Notes under the pieces: generated by a model
What the model saw: only the letters and a program-made list of their open reading frames with translations
Told to the model about the DNA's origin: nothing
Databases searched by the model: none
Shown here: positions 60,649 through 64,000 of the stretch, one piece after another
How the letters are laid out: every line of letters starts with the position of its first letter
Numbering within the stretch: the stretch's first letter is position 1
Assembly: GCF_002157835.1 (NCBI RefSeq)
Contig: NZ_CP020809.1
Coordinates: forward strand, 5,518,001 to 5,582,000
Length of the DNA stretch: 64,000 nt
Source: Mycobacterium dioxanotrophicus
GTDB lineage: Bacteria; Actinomycetota; Actinomycetes; Mycobacteriales; Mycobacteriaceae
Direction of reading: 5' to 3'
Position numbers and translations under genes: made by a program

Positions 60649-61482
60649 ATGGCCGAACGAGCACCGATCCACCTTGGCGCCGACAATCCCGATGCCGAGC
60701 CGGTCCTGCTGCTGCACCCGTTCCTGCTGTCGCAGAGCGTGTGGAAGTACGTCGCCCCGCAGCTCGCCGAGCGCTACGAGGTGTTCGCCCCGACCATGTC
60801 GGGGCACAACGGCGGCACCCCGGGACCAGCACTGCTCGACGTGGCCTCGCTGGCCGACGACGTCGAGCGCCGCCTCGACGAACTCGGCTGGGGCACAGCC
60901 CATGTCGTCGGAAACTCGCTGGGCGGCTGGGTCGCGTTCGAACTGGACCGCCGCGGCCGGGCCCGCACCCTCACCGGCATCGCGCCCGCGGGCGGCTGGG
61001 CCCGGTTCACGCCCGTCAAGTACGAGATCATCGCGAAGTTCATGGCCGCGCTGCCGATCGTGGTCGCCACGGCCCTGCTCCGGCAGCGAGTGCTGAGCCT
61101 GCCGTTTGCACGGCAGATCACCTACCCAGCGGTCAGCGCCACCGCCGACGGCCTCAACGACGAGGACCGCCGCGACCTCGTCGACGACGTCGCGCACTGC
61201 AGCGCCTACTACAAACTGATGATCAGAGCACTCACCACGCCGGGCCTGCTGGAGATCGCACACTCCCGCACGCCGACCCAGCTGGTGATCTGCGAGAAGG
61301 ACCGGGTGCTGCCCGCACCCCGGTTCACCCGGCACTTCACCGACAGCCTGGCCCCCGGGTCGGTGATCAAGCGCCTCGACGGCGTCGGCCACGTTCCGAT
61401 GTTCGAGGCGCCCACCACGATCACCGAGGTGATCAGCGCGTTCATCGACCGCAACACCGACACGGCCCGCGCGACCGGCTGA
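60649..61482 (+). CDS. Alpha/beta-fold hydrolase
   Basis: A 277-residue hydrolase. VLLLHPFLLSQSVWKYVA (oxyanion strand), nucleophile elbow HVVGNSLGGWVAFEL, acid in LVICEKDRVLP, and His in LDGVGHVPMFEAP. It resembles the position of Rv3338 next to icd1, though it is a full-length protein here. The substrate is unknown. ATG 60649 lies 70 bp from the divergent xthA start and 41 nt after GTG 60608. Confidence 0.9.
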   Translation: MAERAPIHLGADNPDAEPVLLLHPFLLSQSVWKYVAPQLAERYEVFAPTMSGHNGGTPGPALLDVASLADDVERRLDELGWGTAHVVGNSLGGWVAFELDRRGRARTLTGIAPAGGWARFTPVKYEIIAKFMAALPIVVATALLRQRVLSLPFARQITYPAVSATADGLNDEDRRDLVDDVAHCSAYYKLMIRALTTPGLLEIAHSRTPTQLVICEKDRVLPAPRFTRHFTDSLAPGSVIKRLDGVGHVPMFEAPTTITEVISAFIDRNTDTARATG

Positions 61483-61495
61483 CGCCGCGGCGCGG

Positions 61496-62716
61496 CTATG
61501 CCTGCAATGCGCCCTTGAGGTGCTCGGCGATGGTGGCCAGGAAGGCCTCACTGGTCTGCCAGGCCTGGTCCGGCCCGATCAGCAACGCGAGATCCTTGGT
61601 CATCGCCCCGCCCTCGACCGTCTCGATGACCACGCGCTCGAGCGTCTCGGCGAAGTGTGCCACCTCCGGTGTGCTGTCCAGCTTGGCGCGGTGTTCCAGA
61701 CCGCGGGTCCAGGCGAAGATCGACGCGATCGGGTTGGTGGAGGTGGGCTTGCCCTGCTGGAACTGCCGGTAGTGCCGCGTGACGGTGCCATGCGCGGCCT
61801 CGGCTTCGACGGTCTTGCCGTCCGGCGTCATCAGCACCGAGGTCATCAGCCCGAGCGAGCCGTAACCTTGTGCGACGGTGTCGGATTGGACGTCGCCGTC
61901 GTAGTTCTTGCAGGCCCACACGTAGCCGCCCTCCCACTTCAGGCAGGAGGCCACCATGTCGTCGATCAGGCGGTGCTCGTAGGTCAGCCCGCGCTTGTCG
62001 AACTCCGCCTTGAACTCCTCGTCGAAGATGCGCTGGAACTCGTCCTTGAACATCCCGTCGTAGCCCTTGAGGATGGTGTTCTTGGTCGACAGGTAGACCG
62101 GGTAATCCTGTTGCAGCCCATAGGAGAACGACGCACGGGCGAAGTCCTGGATGGACTTCTTGAAGTTGTACATGCCCATAATGACGCCGCCGTCCTCGGG
62201 GATGTGGACGACCTCGTGCACCATCGGCTCGCTGCCGTCGTCCGGGGTGAATGTGACGGTGAAGGTGCCGGGCTTGTCGACCTTGGTGTTGAAGGCGCGG
62301 TACTGATCACCGAACGCGTGGCGGCCGATGATGATCGGCTTGGTCCAGCCCGGGACCAGCCGCGGTACGTTCTTGATCACAATCGGCGCACGGAAGATGG
62401 TGCCGCCCAGGATGTTCCGGATCGTGCCGTTGGGCGAGAGCCACATCTTCTTGAGATTGAACTCCCGCACCCGAGCCTCGTCGGGGGTGATGGTCGCGCA
62501 CTTGACACCCACGCCGTGACGCTTGATGGCGTTGGCCGCGTCAACGGTGACCTGGTCGTCGGTCGCGTCGCGGTGTTCGATGCCCAGGTCGTAGTAGTCC
62601 AGGTCGATGTCGAGGTACGGCAGGATCAGCTGATCCTTGATCATCTGCCAGATGATGCGGGTCATCTCGTCACCGTCGAGTTCGGCGACAGTGCCTTCGA
62701 CTTTGATCTTGGACAT
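61496..62716 (-). CDS. icd: Isocitrate dehydrogenase, NADP-dependent (eukaryote-like dimer type)
   Basis: A 406-residue enzyme converting isocitrate to 2-oxoglutarate with NADP+ in the TCA cycle. [39 protein letters not shown] (substrate Ser/Asn), [13 protein letters not shown] loop as [20 protein letters not shown], and [16 protein letters not shown] are diagnostic for the homodimeric IDH-I class. It agrees with M. tuberculosis Icd1 (Rv3339c, 409 residues). ATG 62716 has AGGAGG about 12 nt upstream. It is divergent from the SAM-IV/metC unit. Confidence 0.96.
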   Translation of the reverse strand: MSKIKVEGTVAELDGDEMTRIIWQMIKDQLILPYLDIDLDYYDLGIEHRDATDDQVTVDAANAIKRHGVGVKCATITPDEARVREFNLKKMWLSPNGTIRNILGGTIFRAPIVIKNVPRLVPGWTKPIIIGRHAFGDQYRAFNTKVDKPGTFTVTFTPDDGSEPMVHEVVHIPEDGGVIMGMYNFKKSIQDFARASFSYGLQQDYPVYLSTKNTILKGYDGMFKDEFQRIFDEEFKAEFDKRGLTYEHRLIDDMVASCLKWEGGYVWACKNYDGDVQSDTVAQGYGSLGLMTSVLMTPDGKTVEAEAAHGTVTRHYRQFQQGKPTSTNPIASIFAWTRGLEHRAKLDSTPEVAHFAETLERVVIETVEGGAMTKDLALLIGPDQAWQTSEAFLATIAEHLKGALQA

Positions 62717-62888
62717 GTGAGCCCGCACCCTCCTGCTCGTCGAACGTCTCTCGCGGCCACCCTACAAGGGCGAGCAGCGCCGATGACGTGGCCGCTTCCG
62801 TTACCCGGGAGTACCGTGCAACACCGCCGCAGCACCGATTGCAACACGTTGCAGCGACCCTCGGCGCAGACCCGCCAGAACGACCACT

Positions 62889-62918
62889 TGGCTCCCGCGC
62901 GCGGTCATGAGATATTCT
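62889..62918 (+). promoter_or_regulatory. Promoter of the SAM-IV riboswitch/metC transcript
   Basis: TATTCT (62913-62918) fits the mycobacterial -10 TANNNT and puts the start near 62925, exactly where the riboswitch fold begins. TTGGCT (62889-62894) is a possible -35 with an 18-nt spacer. GCGGTCATGAG occurs here (62901-62911) and again at the riboswitch 5' end (62924-62934). Confidence 0.6.
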
Positions 62919-62925
62919 TGGACGC

Positions 62926-63045
62926 GGTCATGAGCGCCAGCGATAAGCCCCGGCTTGCTGGCCGGCAACCCTCCAACCGCGGTGGGGTGCCCCGGGTGAT
63001 GACCAGGTTGAGTAGCCGTCAGCGGCTGCAAGGCAAGCGCGGGTC
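62926..63045 (+). ncRNA. SAM-IV riboswitch
   Basis: Conserved SAM-IV sequence: GGTCATGAGCGCCAGC, then AAGCCCCGGCTTGCTGGCCG, GCAACCCTCCAACCGCGGTG, GGTGCCCCGGGTGATGACC, AGGTTGAGTAGCCG and GGCAAGCGCGGGTCC. GGTCATGA at the 5' end pairs with TGATGACC to close the core. The class is found in actinomycetes upstream of methionine genes. Binding of S-adenosylmethionine is expected to lower expression of the downstream sulfhydrylase. Confidence 0.95.
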
Positions 63046-63096
63046 CGAAGGTACGGGCCCCCAGAGAGACAGGGAAACCTGATGGAGGCCACCCAT

Positions 63097-63162
63097 GTGC
63101 TGTCGTCCGTGAACTGTTCGCGTCCGTCCGCCGTCTGCATGTGCAGGCCCGACGCCCGGTAG
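63097..63162 (+). CDS. Possible Cys-containing leader peptide between riboswitch and metC
   Basis: A 21-codon frame from GTG 63097 (LSSVNCSRPSAVCMCRPDAR after the start) with three cysteines, preceded by GGAGG (63084-63088). An overlapping ATG at 63095 gives only MCCRP. CTGCATGTGCAG (63135-63146) is a palindrome within it. The stop is 34 nt before metC. Cys-rich short frames are known attenuators of sulfur genes in mycobacteria; that this one works so is inference. Confidence 0.4.
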   Translation: MLSSVNCSRPSAVCMCRPDAR

Positions 63163-63183
63163 CCGATTCACCCGACTTCATAG

Positions 63184-64000
<817 letters not shown>

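Overview
This is a 64-kb stretch of high-GC chromosome from a mycobacterium, probably a rapid grower (Mycolicibacterium-like). Three things point there. Gene order matches the Mycobacterium tuberculosis block amiA1-amiB1-deoD-pmmB-upp ... add-deoA-cdd-sdhCDAB ... sigJ-aminotransferase-dacB1-sugI-nagA ... trpS-icd1-metC. Many starts are GTG, and many genes overlap by ATGA or GTGA. F420-linked enzymes and actinobacterial riboswitches (SAM-IV, guanidine-III) are present. I saw no tRNA, rRNA, CRISPR array, prophage or intact insertion sequence.

Layout. 1-6.5 kb is an accessory island: a PucR regulator (cut by the window edge), an F420-NADP reductase, a GntR/FCD regulator, a phthalate-dioxygenase-type reductase, a ferritin-like diiron protein and an NCS1 nucleobase/hydantoin-type permease. 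It has a perfect operator palindrome between the diiron and permease genes. 6.5-14.7 kb is the conserved purine/pyrimidine salvage and M20 amidohydrolase block, with an AbrB-type transporter/MarR divergon inserted. 14.7-20.9 kb carries an ECF41 sigma factor, a large LuxR-family ATPase regulator, a second ECF sigma factor and a three-gene cassette (EspC-like protein, NlpC/P60 hydrolase, small protein) behind a likely ECF promoter. 20.9-30.3 kb holds an Rv3311-like protein with an internal duplication, a hydrolase, a membrane-anchored beta-propeller protein and a five-gene operon (amidase, DUF3311, sodium:solute symporter, double AsnC regulator, malonyl-CoA-synthetase-like ligase).

30.3-39.4 kb is add, a scar of two broken genes, deoA, an inserted TetR/MFS pair, cdd and sdhCDAB. 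39.4-49.2 kb has a DUF559-like protein, sigJ with a carboxymuconolactone-decarboxylase-like target and a PPOX protein, a diamine-type catabolic divergon (aldehyde dehydrogenase, Lrp, aminotransferase), an SMP-30-like protein, dacB1 and a hydrolase. 49.3-55.4 kb is a TetR gene and then an apparently complete N-acetylglucosamine operon (DasR-like regulator, sugar porter, kinase, SIS deaminase, nagA). 55.3-64 kb has a nitronate monooxygenase-like gene, a guanidine-III riboswitch with an SMR exporter, a YihY/BrkB protein, trpS, a MarR divergon, xthA, a hydrolase, icd, and a SAM-IV riboswitch with a short Cys-containing reading frame ahead of metC (cut by the window edge).

The most interesting regulation: two promoters of identical geometry (conserved -35, 16-nt spacer, CGTC, start codon 9 nt on) at 19239 and 40374 next to ECF sigma genes, both implying leaderless mRNAs; paired palindromic operators at several divergons; and a set of gene-end hairpins, several carrying CGCCGA/TCGGCG ends. 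Structural oddities are a deoA whose conserved N-terminus lies upstream of any normal start codon, a deletion scar joining EamA and LysR remnants, and a TetR gene that reads through its own terminator.
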